Shown here piece after piece: positions 48,226-62,199 of a DNA stretch of 64,000 nt. The translations under genes were made by a program, and so were the position numbers. The number at the start of each line of letters is the position of its first letter. The first letter of the stretch is position 1. The stretch spans positions 40,087,218 through 40,151,217 of the forward strand of contig OY987263.1 of NCBI GenBank assembly GCA_963920665.1, written 5' to 3'. Under the pieces are notes generated by a model. The model searched no databases, was not told the origin of the DNA, and was given only the letters and a program-made list of their open reading frames with translations. The DNA is from Straminergon stramineum. Taxonomy: Eukaryota > Streptophyta > Bryopsida > Hypnales > Calliergonaceae.

Positions 48226-51200
48226 TTACAAACTCTTATCTGCTTTCAACTTCATCGCTTTTTCATCGCTAACCAATTTTGAGTTTTGATAGTTTCGGTA
48301 AGTCCAGGCACCCAGAAACAAGCTAAGGCCAACAGTGACGACTGCCCAGAACCAGATTACGTATCTTGGCACAGGATCCGGGAAGAGGCCTGAACAGATC
48401 ACACATAAAAAACCCGGATACCGCTAGTCAATTGGAGGGGTAAATGCCTTGTTAAAAACAATGCATACATCATTTTGAAAGTACGATGCAAAGAAAACTT
48501 CAACAAGTCGTTCAATTGAAAGTATCTTACCTCGTCCAAATTTCACGCAGACGAGAGTCTCCATAGTGGCTATGCTAATAGCCAACCAGCAGAATGCGCC
48601 AAGCTTCTTAACAGGAGCGCTACAACAAAGAAAAGTAGAGAGTTCATGTATTGCCAGTGCAAGAGTTTGAAGCTTAGAAGCTCAGAAACCTGTCTGTAGG
48701 GTAATTACAACATACTGAAGAATCTGATTTAGAATCTGATGTGCACATTCAAGTGTACGAATTCACAACTCCTGTCACAAAATCCGTCACGTTTTCATCC
48801 CGGAGAAATATCATCTAATTATTTCATCCCACATTCATGATGAAAACCTCGAAACCTAGAGCACAACAAACATTCTTGTGATTCCTCGTGCACACGTTTC
48901 CCCCTCGTCTCTTGCCCTGCCCCTATACATATAGTTTTGGCTAGTTGTTCTTGCATGAGCAAATTCATGGGACATTCACGCTAGGTCTTTCAAAAAGGAC
49001 AGACTTTGACATAGACATAGTTTGTGTGTGAACAGTTGGGATTTGTAGACATAGATGGATGAGATACTGAACTGGTTCTAAACCCTTCCAAATATTTTGA
49101 GGCCTTCAACTTCATTTACATATTCAAGCTACCACTCGGAATGTAGGAGAAAGAGAATCGTCGTCACCTTGTTTGTAGAAACACATTGTACTCTCGAATG
49201 GCCGGGTTTGCAATCAGCCACCATATGGCCAGGCGGTACGACACCAGCGGGTTCAATGGCGGAATCCACAAAATGAATTTGAGGAAGAAGCCCATAATCT
49301 CCACCACCAGAATCACCACCCCCATCGCCAGGACTTGGAGAAATCGCAAAGGGCCTTGCAGGGCGTTCCATTCATCCTTGTCCCAGTAGGAGGGAGTGAA
49401 TTGCCCCAGAGTCCTCCGGACCTGCACCCACCCAAACTCAGATGAATCGGCAGATTCCTCATTTACTTTCATTTTGAGAAATTCCTTCGAAGGTTGAACA
49501 GTTTCTGAGCTCCAAATTATGTCCCTTCAAATCAAATTGCAAGCAAACTAATGCACGAATACCACCACATATTGAATCCTCTTTGTGAAGAACTTAAGCA
49601 GTAGTGAGTGCCCGCAGTGCACATTCTTTACACAGAGGATTCAACATGAGCTGGCTTTGATGGTGGTAGTTGTTGCAGTGGCCGAGAAAAGAGAGCAAGA
49701 ATTGTGATGTTCATGTGCTCAAAACCATGGCAACAATTTTTTGTGAAGTCCCTGCAGCTTTGAAATTTTGGATTTCAAATGCTCAGATGCATTTTGAGAT
49801 GGCCAACTGATCGAATTAGGAGTCCTCATTTGGGAATGATGGAATTGAAGGCGGAGGGAAAGAAGATTCCAGGGGTAGGGACTGCATACCTTACCGTAGA
49901 ATGACTTCTGTTGACTCACCCCAACCCAATTGTAGGTCTTCCCGTCAAAATATTTGACAGTCTTCATCCCAAACCAGATTCCTGAGCAGTTAAAAAAAAT
50001 TCTTGCAGTCAGGCTTTTCTTCCAGTTTTTTTGTTTTTTTTCCGTTCAGTCGTAATTCGTCTTTATCTCTATCATATTGTCAACAATACTGACGATCATG
50101 TACACAAAACTCTGAAAACTAGGACTGGTATAGATTTGCATTTCAAGTAGCAGCTCCTGAACTGTGTCAAAGTCGTGGAATTCTGCCAACTTAAACTAAA
50201 TTGACTTTTCATCCAAATAACAACTAGTGACAAGGTCATGCACTGTGGACCTGTAAAATAATACTCATAATAGTGCAATTCATGTCTTGGACTTGTCAAG
50301 GATTTCAACAAACTTAGGTGGAATTGGTCACTGTAAGTTCCAATTAAGGTGTCTAGAATCCCTAGCTCGAACACGACTTGATTTCTACTTAGGAATCCTA
50401 CCCTATAATTTGTCCTACAATTTAGTTGCCACACTATTTGTGCTACTATGTATTGCTTATGTACATTTCAAATTTTGGAAATGTTCATTTCTGGTACATA
50501 AGAACACGAAGTGGCACTAAAAATTACTTAGTACAAATAGGGTGGCTTACCTTATTAGAGCCACAAATCTTCCACCGAATCAATCGGAATCTTAAATTAG
50601 CTATTTATTTGATATGGTGAGAGATCTCGATTTATTTGCATGCTAGTGCATCACAATCAAGAGAATAATAACTTACCAAACCAATTGCAAATCAACACAT
50701 CAAGAACGAAGCTGTCCCACCAACACTCCTGGAAGTTGGCAAGCATATGAATGAGACTTCTCTGCACACAGCCAGTGCAATATCTCAAGAATTAGTTTCC
50801 AACGTTGGCATCAACGGAATTCTTTGACGTTTTGAGAATTTTAATAGTCTTTCCTAATAAAAAAAATAAGCTAATATCTTTTCAAATTTTCGAAAGTGTG
50901 ACATTGGGACATAAATTTCATATGCCTTAAACTCAAAAACACCCCTCAAATGTGTCCCTCAAAACACACTTCTCAATTCATTTGTGGTTGAGCATGTAAT
51001 TCCTAATAGCAATGCTCTGCTTCCAAATTACCAATTCCATCAATATGGAAGTATGGGACATGTATAATTACTACTTAATCATACACCCTATTCCAAAGTC
51101 TTTAACTTTTGTATGTGAGCAAAGAAAGGATATCCTACCTCACAAAATTCAAAAGCAATGGAGAGGCACCACAGCAACGGCTCATTCCGTATCATTATGG

Positions 51201-53491
51201 CCTTCGCCCACCATCCAATAGTGTGAGCCACTACGTATTCATCAAACACAGTATTCTGCAGCAGAAGAAGGAACTTAAAAAATCAGTCATTTCCTGACCA
51301 TCCATAATCCTCACATTGTTATTTCTTACAATGGCGGATTTCAGTGAAATTGGCGCAGTTTCTGCACCAATCCGATTTTTAAAGCTAGAAAGGTTGCAGT
51401 TGTAACGCCATTTTAACGAACAGTTCCATTCAATCGGCATAAGTTGAACTAGAACATCGAGCTTGTGAAGAAATAAGCATTTCCAAAATCTTGAAGCAGA
51501 GATACATTCCAAATACGGATCACAATAAAAATTGCACGAAATAACATTCAAGCTGGCTACCGACATAGATGTTCGAAAACTTGTTGGGATTTTCTGGAGT
51601 GTAGACTCTGCAGTCAGCTGCGTATGACCTCTCATGCAACCCTGCATAAATATCCAAAGCATGTTGGCGATTGTACTGTATACATGATTATCGAATGACC
51701 AGGCCAGCAATATTCTTAGTAGAAATGAGTCAAAGGAGAGTTTATATTAATTACCAACGCCAAGATCCGGATGCAAATGCTTCAAAAATTGTCGAGCATC
51801 ATCACGGCTCTGTGACACGCAAGAGTTGAAACCACAGTTGATAAATTTTCTCTTTGAATTAAAAGCAAAGATGTAAAACTGCAGAAGAGATCGAAATCAT
51901 CGAATGACCAGACCAGCAATTTTCTTAGAGGATATAAGTCAAATGCAAGAAAAAAAATGGCTTCATAGGAAAAAATTGCACCTGGAATAAGAGAAACGTG
52001 AGGAAGACGAGATAAACGACTGCTATGCCGTGAACAAAGCGCCAAAATACTGGATGAGGTCGCACTAAAATCCTATAGATTAAGAGCACCCTAGTTTAAA
52101 AAAATTTTAAAATAGTGTGTGGGAGGGTTTAATTCCACCACCTTCTCAGCCACAGAAGTATTTTGCATGTACCAGACCCATGATATTCAAAGATAATAAA
52201 AACTACGGTAGAGTTACTAAACAAGCAAGAATAAGGTCCCATATGGAAGTTATCACAACATTGAATTCAGTCAACATGTTTTGTTCCATATCAATAGCCG
52301 AGTACTGAAACTTACGTTGAGGGTGCTTGTATTAGACAATACACAATGAAAACTGCGATCGTTGCCCACACACCCCTGAAGAATAATTTGAAGCATGTGA
52401 GAACCTCATCAAGAAACTCTTCAAATAACTTACTGTAAATTCAGTTGAAATGAAGAAATATATTTCGATTTTCTAATTACTATTCGTCGTGAAAACAGAC
52501 AAGAATTAGATCAAAACTTGAACTGCACTGCTAAAGCAACTGATAATTATATAGTTGTGCTTTAAACTCACCGTTTTGCATTTGCGACTGGGTCCAGATC
52601 ATGCTCCTCTGTTGGCCATGCACCGCTCGCCCACCTGCACAGCAGATGATTCTCTTGAATAGTTACAACCTAATCTTTGGAATTGACTGCGCAAAACAAG
52701 ATATTTTCGAGCTTCCAGCTGACTTATGAGGGAATAAAATACATGATCAGTCTTATTCGATGAAATCAACATTGCGTATGAGAAGTCTGTTCAAATTGGA
52801 AACACATCTTTTTGAGCCAGACTACCACAACAAATAGTAATTCAATTCACCCAAAAATATTAAAAATTCGAACATGTCATTTCCTCATTGTATGAAACCA
52901 ATTTGTGAACTTCCAATAACCGTGAATTTCGCTCCAAAATTTGTGACGTATATGTACGGTTAATACGGTTATATCGTTAATACGGTTACATTTCGGTCTA
53001 GAATCTAGGACTTGTATTGATTTATCTTTCAGAAAGGTGCCAAAAGTATTGGAATATACTCAGTATAGACAATTTAACGAAATTGTCTTTACCAGAAAAA
53101 ACCATGATATTTGCTATGGTAGTCTGTCTCAAAACCTGCTATTAGTAGTTAATGCCTTCACAGCCAAGGGAAATATGAAATTGAAATCCAAGAGAGGGGC
53201 AGGGAATCCATACACAAGAAGGCCCACTCCAGCAACGGTGACAATCTCGCTATGAGGTTTATACATCCACGCAGTCCACGGATCCACATCCAGTAAGATG
53301 CTCTCCGCCATAGCTTCACTCGTCGTACGCACCAATTTCCGTGGACGACTCCCATCGCCCCGGCCACTTCTCTCACTCCAATCCGGGCTACAATTCATCT
53401 CAGAACTAGAATTATGAGAATTCCCGTTCTCCTCCAGGAATGAATTCGACCCCCCTCCATTAGCCCTCACAAACAACCCCATCCCTTCCAA
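48226..53491 (-). CDS. PSS1: Phosphatidylserine synthase, base-exchange type
   Basis: Makes phosphatidylserine by swapping serine into an existing phospholipid, an ER membrane activity. Twelve exons in transcript order: 53491-53214, 52634-52572, 52377-52316, 52064-51982, 51809-51755, 51641-51565, 51255-51139, 50761-50677, 49981-49890, 49421-49168, 48619-48531, 48389-48226. Phases agree at every junction and give 472 residues. Hallmarks: [10 protein letters not shown] before the first membrane span, [31 protein letters not shown] (250-262), [12 protein letters not shown] and [16 protein letters not shown], then the hydrophobic C-terminal spans. The N-terminal 65 residues are poorly conserved and Ser/Asn-rich. 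Exon 3-4 junction (QAPSQ then LRPHP) is a little shorter than I expect, and the exon 6 donor GTCGGT is weak, so those two borders are least certain. Met 4 is an alternative start. Confidence 0.92.
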
Positions 53492-54605
53492 AATTAATCC
53501 TCACAAATCCCTCACCACTTCGATCGATCACACTCCAACACTAGCAACGTACGATCACAACCAAAACCACTGGTTATCGATCACGTTCCGATTGAAACAT
53601 TTATTCAAACCTTCGGATTTCACTATGCATCAGACGGGATCGTCGATCTCCTACCAAATTCGAGCCTGCACCAAACCAGCACCTGGCTGGTTCAATCTAG
53701 TATCGAGTTCACGATTTAGCTAGCGATTGATTGAGTGCTGTGACTCAAACTGGGAGCTGGGCAGTGTTGAATTGCAGCTAACTGTGATCAACGTGATCGT
53801 CGACCTCCTACCAAATTCGAACCTGAACGAAAACTAAAGATCTAGAATCGAAATGCATAATTGGCTAGATCGATCTATCTGGTTGGAACCTGTCGCGACT
53901 TCACTATATAGCTAGCGACTGATTATGAGCTGTGCCATACATGCACCGGGAGCCAGCCAGTGTTGGAGCTAGGTCTGATTGACGTGATCGTCACCCGCGT
54001 AGGCCGGAATTGTTTCTGAATTTGGATCCCGATTCTGGAAACAGTGATGGCCAGGTGGTTGACATGGGACTGATGGGAGTAGAAAGGGGGTGAGAAATGG
54101 ATTGGGCTGGAAAAGGCAGGGCTTGTACAGATCCTTTCGAATGTTGCTGATTTCTTAGCGCGTGAGGTGCTTCCAAAGGAATTCGCTTGGTGTCGTGGCC
54201 GAGTTGATTTGCACGCGGCTTCAGAGGGTTGGCGTGTGGTGGTCCCGTTGTTGTTGGATTTGGAGTTGCCGTGGAGGCTTGCAGTGTATTTCCGACTGCG
54301 GCTTTCTCGACTGCGCCGAAGCTTGAAGGTGCTGCTTACAAGTGGCTGCATGGTTTGACGTTGGAAGGGGGGCCTACATTTGGACAGTCCCTCGCAATGG
54401 AAGCATGCCGTCCCTCTTAGCTTCTTCCCTACCCCGGGGGAACGGACCCAGTCCGAAACATCCAAACGTCAGTTCAGGTATCTCTGTAGGACGGAGCCTG
54501 TGACCACACTTTGATCTAAAACCATTCACACCAAAATCCAAATGATGTGCTGAGAGAGTTAAATTTACAATTAGAGGTTACTTTTTACTTGTATAGGAAA
54601 TTTCA
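53492..54605. promoter_or_regulatory. Upstream region of the phosphatidylserine synthase gene
   Basis: Probable leader and promoter, with a tandem duplication at 53638-53990. From about 53960 to 54480 the DNA is GC-richer and open on both strands (180 codons on minus, 63 on plus), but neither protein has a known domain. It could be a first exon of an unseen divergent gene or only a promoter island. Confidence 0.4.
53638..53990. repeat. Tandem duplication upstream of PSS1
   Basis: GATCGTCGATCTCCTACCAA at 53638 recurs with one change at 53795 and starts again as GATCGTCACCC at 53986. Between, TAGCTAGCGA(T/C)TGATT, GAGCTG and GCCAGTGTTG-like words keep the same order. Units of 157 and 191 bp. 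Confidence 0.8.
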
Positions 54606-55250
54606 TTAACCCCTAAATGCCCAAGGCACCAGATTCTGGTGTTTGGAAAACTTTGAAGTTAAGTAAAATCCAACCAAATTGCTATTATTAGTAGTTTATA
54701 TTTTTGGAGAATTCTTTTTGAAGTCTAGTTTTAGGATCAAAAAGTTGATCTGAAAAATAAAGGATTATGATTTTTCTACTGAAGATTTAGTGCAAGGATG
54801 CCCATTGCAATCTTGACTTCTCGTAGTGTTGAGGGCTCTTGAAAATGAGCCTCAAATACACTAGATCTTGGAAGCAAAATCGCATTAGAAATTCATTTAA
54901 AAAAATTGTAGAATAGATTTTGAAAAACCGTAAATTGAATGGGGTTGTGCATGCTAGGCCCTATAACCTCATATTTTTTTAGTCACCAAATTTTTAGAGT
55001 TGACATGCAAAAAGTGAATTGAAAATTTTTCACAGTTTTTACACCTTCATGATCAAACATTATAATCTTTCAATCTATAAGTGATATTGTTATGTTTTCT
55101 TTTCCTATGTGATCTCTACCATGTCTAGTTTGACTTTGTACGGTTACAATTCAAAAGAAATTGGTACAACTTATGAAAATGTTGACTTTTTGTTCAATTT
55201 AGAGCAAATTTTAAGGAGCTCCAAATAGGCCTTGGGCATTTAGGGGTTAA
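54606..55250. mobile_element. Family D TIR element
   Basis: 22-bp perfect terminal inverted repeats; the first 20 bases are TTAACCCCTAAATGCCCAAG. Length 645 bp. TTAA at both ends fits insertion at TA/TTA-type sites. No coding region. Confidence 0.88.
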
Positions 55251-55259
55251 GCTTTAAAA

Positions 55260-56176
55260 GACCAAGGCCATTTTTCTGTCAAAAAACATTCAAAACTTCC
55301 ATTTCTGCTGCATTCACTCAAAAAAACCTCAAAAATATTTTTAAAAAATCTAACCATAGAATCTTGTAATTTACTTGTCTCCAACCATGTGGTAAAAATT
55401 TCATGAATTTTGACTATACAGATTGAGAGATATTAGCATTCAAAATTGGAAAAAGAATTTTTTTTGAACATTGGCCTGCAATTTTAGATGACTTTGACCG
55501 CCTTTTCTTGAAAAATTTTGCACTATGGACTTTGAATTTTAAAAAAATTGTATTAAAGAATTGAGTTGATATTTTAGGAAAAAAATTCAAAAGAAAAACT
55601 CTTGATTTTCATTCTCTAAAAAATTTTTAAGTAGAAGTAGGTCCAAGATTACATGAAAAACTAAATCATTAATAGCTCTAAGATGGGATTGAAATACAAT
55701 AATTCCAACAGTGAGATTGTTCTAGGAAACAAACTTAGCCTTGTTAAAGGGTTTTTTTTTTTAAATTGTGAAAATTGCATTCACAAATGAATCCTATAAG
55801 TTATTTTTTCAAGAAGATGCTTGTATTGCCTGAAAAACAAGATTGTTCATAACTTTCACATCACTTATCCAAATGGAATGAATCAAAGCTTCAAATGTAG
55901 ATAAAAATATAATCTAAGAGAAGAAAAAATTTTAAAAAAAATTTTAAATTTTTGTGGATTTATTTTTCTGCCTAGTGATGTGTAAATTATGTTGAAGAGG
56001 GCATAACTTTTGCTCCTATGCACTGATTGAAATAAAAATTATATTCCCACAAAGCTAATCAATTTTTCTATCTTGTGGGAAAGTTTCGAAAAAATTCACT
56101 AAAAATTGAGGTCATAGGAACCTCTCCAAAATCCGTTTTGTCCCCTAAGGGGACAATGGTCCTTCAGGGATTAAAA
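55260..56176 (+). repeat. Family C repeat, copy 2
   Basis: Follows the family D element directly. Matches 10955-11870 in parallel, and its right end (GGGGACAATGG, then AGGGATTAAAA) is mirrored at 63796-64000. Confidence 0.6.
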
Positions 56177-56596
56177 TGGCATATTCCATAATAATGCCAT
56201 TTTCAGACCACGTAGTCCAAACCACAAAAGTTACATCTGGGACTGGTATAGATTCACTAGTAGAAACTTTGTTCAATGTGATATAACTTTAGTGACTCAA
56301 AATCAAATTTAGAGTCATAAACTACATGTTTTAGTCAAAAAGGACATATCCCATTGACAAGATTTCTATTGGTGATTTTAGATTGTGCAGTCTAAACCGT
56401 GAAAGCATCAAAGTTGCAGAATTTTAATGAAATTCTCTATTTGTAGCCAAAAAAAATCACAAATTTATTTTTGTGAAATTTTAAAAGTCAAGACTTAAAG
56501 AAGTCTTAACATTTAACCCAAGAACAATACTATCAAATACAAGTGTCCTATGAAAGACCTCAAGGAGACCATAGAAATGAAGAAAATAGCTATTCA

Positions 56597-57312
56597 GGGT
56601 GATTGCAAAAACACTTGTTGATTTTGTTGCGTTTTCTTGATTTTTTGGGGAGTACTTTAAAATGATAAAATTAATTTCTTTTAAATGAAAAAAATATGAC
56701 TAATGAATATACCTTTAAGATGAAGGTACCCATGGAAGGAATTGCATAGAAAATTTCTCTTAGGAGAACTAGAAAAGAGCTAAGTCTCAAGAAAATATAT
56801 ACCTTGATGTTTTAATTAGGGAAAAATAGTAAAAATAAGTAAATACACAAAATAAAAAATATCCATTTGCAACAACCCTATGGAGATGGTCAGTCACCAA
56901 AAAAAAAATCAAAATAATATTTTATATGTTTCAAAATGCAAGCACAAATAAGTTCACTTTGTAGACTTCCACACCACAGAAAATTAACTATTTTAAAAAT
57001 TCCTTCCCTAAATATCTACAAGTCTACTAGAAGACCACCTCCTCCAAAATTCACTCAAATTTTGTTTTGGAGGGTTCTAAATAGTACTAAAAACTTCCAA
57101 ATTGTCAAGTGTGACATTGAATTGGGGTCTATTTTTGGATAGTAAATTATTTTTGAAAATAATGAAAAAATTGGGAAGGTGTTTGATTGTCATGAGTACC
57201 TTCCCTATAAATCTTGAGTCATTTGGAGCCAAAACACAAAAGTTATGACCCAAAAACAAATCAGCACACACCATGTGATACAAAATAGGACAAGTGTTTC
57301 TTGCAATCACCC
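56597..57312 (-). mobile_element. Family A TIR element, copy 3
   Basis: Left end GGGTGATTGCAAAAACAC, right end GTGTTTCTTGCAATCACCC. Flanked on both sides by TTCA (56593-56596 and 57313-57316), a likely target duplication. The internal sequence reads on the minus strand in the family order. Confidence 0.85.
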
Positions 57313-57405
57313 TTCATCATGAAATGTAATCATTTTCAATTGACTACCTTAGTAATAGGGTCACATCTTTCTAAGGTTAAAGTGATTTATAGGTGCATGC
57401 TTAGA

Positions 57406-58468
57406 GGGTCATTGCAAGAAACACCAACTTGTTTTTATGTCACAATGAGAATGACTCTCTTGTCATCCACTATAACTTTTGAATTTAAAACCCAATGCCC
57501 AAAATAAAAAATGGATTTCTAGTTAATTTGATTGTCATTATATTTATTATTTTTTAGAAATTTTAAAAATCATTTTATAATTAAATTTTCGTTTTATTAA
57601 TATGTGACACTTGTGGATTTAGAGTTTTTTTAATACTAAATACCAATTTCAATTAATGATTTTGGGTTGAAATTTCTCATATCCCTACCAAAGGGCATCG
57701 AAAAAAACATTATTTTATATCTTCCACATTTGTGCAAAGAGGCCTTCTTGAGGGTGCACTTGTAAACATTAGAAATGGTTTTGACCTCATTTATTTAATC
57801 AAATCTCATTGCCATGAAGTCTTTTCTAGAGGCGAATTTTTGTTTTTTTTAAATTGATTTTTCTATTTTCTACGAATTAAAATATCCAAATTGTATTTAC
57901 TAGGACAAATTCTTAGACAAATTCTTGGACATAGAATTCTAGTGAAGAAAATACATAGTTGGACATTTTTATTTTTATAAAATGAAAAAATTAATTTTAA
58001 ATAAAACTAAAAATTTCACATTTATTAGGACTTCATGGCAATGAGATTTGATTAAATGAATGAGGTCAAAACCATTTCTAATGTTTACAAGTGCATGTGC
58101 AAGAAGGCCTCTTTGCACAAACGTGAAGGACATAAAATAATGTTTTTTTAGATGCCCTTTGGTAGGGACATGTCTACCTACTATAGGAATATACCAAAAA
58201 GATTTCAACCAAAAATCATTAATTTGAACCGGTATGTAGTATAAAAAAACCCTAAATCTAAAAGCATGAGTACTTCACAAAATTGATTTTTAAATATAAA
58301 TTTTTTTTTAAAATTTTGAAAAGTAGAGGATACAATGAAAATAAAAAAATTTAGAAATAATTTTTAAAATTTTGGACATTGGGTTCATAATTCAAAAGTT
58401 ATAGCATTGGACACAAACCAATTTTCCATAATGCTACGCAAAACAAACGGTGTTTCTTGCATCAACCT
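57406..58468. mobile_element. Family A foldback derivative, copy 4
   Basis: Both ends are the same element end in opposite directions. The left arm (57406 to about 57825) and right arm (about 58025 to 58468) are reverse complements with scattered changes. Examples: TGTAAACATTAGAAATGG in the left arm and its complement at about 58070-58090, and the block GACCTCATTTATTTAATCAA with its counterpart. A transcript would fold into a stem of over 400 bp with a loop of about 200. Confidence 0.88.
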
Positions 58469-60980
58469 GGAGTACCACTAGAAGGACCTAAAACCAATCC
58501 ATATGCAGAAGGCTCTATTAGTAATTTACTAATTTAGTATTCAACTACATACAAGCCATATGTTTAAAGTTATAGACATTCTACAAGCCATATTTAAGTT
58601 TATAGTAATAATACTCCATGAGAACTATTGAAAAGCAAAAATAATTGGACGTCAAAATTCTTCACAGTGTATGAATGTTTGTCTGGGTTTTTTTCATTTT
58701 ATAGAAATTTTCAATAAAAAGTTGTAATAATATTTCATGATATGCCAATAGATGAAATCACATGTCTTCAGTAAGTTAGAAAATTAACAACTTTATAGGT
58801 GATGATTTGAAACATCGGTGGACTTTATATCAAGTGTCAAACTTTCTCAAAAAATCTACCACAAAGATAGATTATCATGGATATTATTGTAGCATAAACA
58901 AAATTATGTGCCACTAGAAAAGTAGAAAGCAATAGACTAAGGTAAAATTTCAAATAAAATATTAAATTTTGGGACTTTTTGAAATTTTAAAATTGGAATA
59001 ATGGGATATAAACTATACTTTATTGCCTCTGTTTTAGGACTTTTGTTACATGGGTTCAAATTCATGAGTGAAAATTCAAATCAAGAGCAAAGACTGAGCT
59101 ATAAGTAAGTTGCTTAAATACATTAGAAAAATACATCATTGTAGTTTGCAGATTAAAAATCTAATTTTCAAAACACTAATGGTGGAATCTCCAGTATCTA
59201 CCATCCATTACTAATACACTCTAAGAAGTCTCAAAAATAATTGGATGAAAAATCACAATTCTTCATCCACTAAGACATTAGAGAAAATCTTGGGTCTATA
59301 CAAGGCCACATCTCCAAAAGTGTGAATTAGAAATTCAAAAATATTTTTAAAAATTATTTGCACTTTGAGAGATATTGGTTCAAAGTTTGGTGGCCTTGTA
59401 GAGGCCCCAAATTTAGTCTCCAATGATTTTCTTAGGTGAAATTCTTTGAAAGTCGTTTTCTAGATTCAACAAAGCAACTACTTTATTCCTTTTATTAACA
59501 GTATTCCATGTACTATTTTGGTGTTTGCATTAGTTGTTGTTCACAAAAAAATAAAATTAACCTCCAAATTGCATTTCATCCACAATATTGTGCACTACTA
59601 AGATAGACTTTCTACCATGCACACACACTTCTTCTAGCCCCTTTATTACATCATTTCATTTCCTTCCTTTCTTGAGGTCCACCTTGCCATTTTTATGGAA
59701 TTGTGCCAATTTAACAAAAAATACCTTTACAAATTACAACTATAATTTTATAGTCACTTCCTTTAAATTAAACGAAGTTTCTTACACTTGTAATGCTTGA
59801 GAGCAACTTTTACAAGCCCATCATTGCTCAACAAGGATGTTGGAGTTTTTAGTACTTCTTTGATACTTTTTTTAACACTTACTTTTGTTGTTTTCAATAC
59901 TTCTTTGACACTTTATTTTATTTTTTTGCATATCTATTTTGACAAAAAAAATTGACAACATTTAAAACTTTATTTTGGAATTCGTTTTTGATTCATAGAG
60001 TTTTGATAATTTGGGATGTCAAGAAATTCACAGTACTATGTACAACATTGTTTTTCACACTAAACTACTGAAAATAATATTGAATATTTTGACATTTCCA
60101 TGATTGCAAAAAATTTCAAATATCTAGCATCAAAAATATTCCAAAAAAAATCAAAAACTTGAAATCATTATAAAAAAATTGTCAACAAATTGTGAAAAGA
60201 ATGTCAAAATCAAAATCAATCTAGAAAAATCTACCTAAATAATTGTTCTTGACATTAAAATTTAAAAACTAGTGCCACTAAGGTCAAAAAGAAAATAATT
60301 TAAGTTTGATTTGTCTTTGTCTAACCTCTTACAAAGATTTTTTTATTGAAAACTATTTTTTGAAAGATCCAACACCTTACATACATTTGTAATTTCATTA
60401 TTAATAGAATTGTGATAGATGATTTATTGCCAAATCTAAATGAGTGATTTTAGAGTGAAAATATAATGCATAAATTACATATAGAGGGCACTGCTTACAA
60501 TAACTTCAAATTTAAGATCTATGTTTGTTTTTTAGCTTGATTCTCTATAGACATTAGACAATCAATGAAATTTCTTATTTTCGTAAGGTTTTCTTCAAAT
60601 TATTATCTTAGAGAAAAGTGTTGATGCGTACCCTAAAACCTTGTGAAAACAATTTTTTTCATGGATTGGATGTCAAAATCTAGATGCATATTACTTTTTG
60701 CAAAAAAAATTGAACAACTTTGAGCAATATGTGCTAAAACCTCTTCTACTTTAGAAATTTGACAAATATATGATAAAATTTGTCACTATAAAAAACTATT
60801 TTTATTATAGAAATATTTTACAAGAGAAGTCAAAGTATGCTAACTCAATCAAGAAGGCTTGCAAGGTCAAAAACAATTATTTTTTTAATTTTAAAATTCA
60901 AATGACACCATGTTGCAATGTAAAAGGTCAAAATTTAAGGAAAAATATTGAGGGAATATGGATGCTTCCATATTCCCATA
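58469..60980. other. AT-rich intergenic DNA
   Basis: Nothing recognisable apart from homopolymer runs. Confidence 0.4.
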
Positions 60981-61677
60981 GGGTGATTGCAAGAAAGACT
61001 GGTCCTATTTTGCGTCACATTTGGAATGATGGAGTTGTCATCAGCTATAACTTTTGGAGCATGGAGCCCAAGTACTTGAAATTTTTAATGAAGATTACTA
61101 ACTAGGTAGTAATGAGATTCCTTATTTTTCAGAAATTTTCAAAAAAAATTGTAATTAAATTTCAATTTTGCTAATTCTTCACACTTTAGGGTTTAGGGAT
61201 TTTTAGTACTCTGGAGTACCCAAAATTAGTGATGTAGACTTGAAAATTCTGTGGGATATTCCCATACTAGGCGGGCATGTGCTTTCAAAATGGCACTTAA
61301 AAAAACATTATTTTTTGTCTTCCACATGCATGCACATAGGGGTCCCTTGCGTGCATCATTCTGAACATTGAAAGATGTTTTTTCTTTCTTTATCATTAAA
61401 TCCTCCCCAATTTCCAATTTTTTTTTTCTTTGAAAATTCTTTACCCTATTTTTTACAAATTAAAGCGTCAAAATGTCTATTTTCTACAAAAGTTGTGTCA
61501 CTCTATTTTGGGAATAACTTTTGACCCACATTTTTCTTATGCCTCAAATTTTAGTGATATGATATTTCTATCTTTATACTAATTATCCATATTTTATTTT
61601 ATTTTTAAATATTTTTTTCCAACATGTTACAATATAGCAGGCAAAAAGCCAAATGCGGTCTTTCTTGCAATGACTCC
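60981..61677 (+). mobile_element. Family A TIR element, copy 5
   Basis: Begins GGGTGATTGCAAGAAAGAC and ends CTTTCTTGCAATGACTCC, flanked by ATA on each side (60978-60980 and 61678-61680). Left-half sequence GGTCCTATTTTGCGTCACAT is nearly identical to copy 1, and both carry the TTTAGGGTTTAGG-like stretch. Confidence 0.87.
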
Positions 61678-62199
61678 ATAGTAGTTTAGTACATTTATTA
61701 ATGGTTGGCTTTTTAAGAAAAACTCTTTTCATTTGATTGTTGCTCAATGTAGTAGAAAACAATTATTTTTGATAATTTTTGCCCGAAAGCATATTGTAGT
61801 CCATTAGAACTTCCATCAATTCCATGCTACAAAACTAGTAGGTGAGACTAAAGGATTCTCATTTTCAAAGTGTAGATCTAGAACAATTGTTTTTAGAATC
61901 AGAATTGTTTGTTAGTATGGATTTTGGCCACAACTCTTGAAAAATAGAGGCAAGTTTTTGATTTTGTTGGATACTATTTTAAACATTGTGCTTGAATGTT
62001 CTAGTAGTTTCTAGTTGACAACATGGCAAAGGTACTCCTAAAATGTAAGGTAGGATGCCCATTTTAGACACTTTGGTTACTTTGTATGGTTCCTCTTGTT
62101 GGATCCACAAATCTTTTTTGCAAAAGAACAAAAAATAAAGAAATATTTCACAAGTATTTTGGTCAATTCATTTTTGAAAAAAGAAAGATACATTTTAGA
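61678..62199. other. AT-rich intergenic DNA
   Basis: Nothing recognisable. Confidence 0.4.

Noticed and set aside
49719..49967. Extension of PSS1 exon 9 beyond the GTATGC donor
   Set aside because: The reading after YGKV loses family similarity, while splicing at 49890 joins directly to VRRTLGQF.
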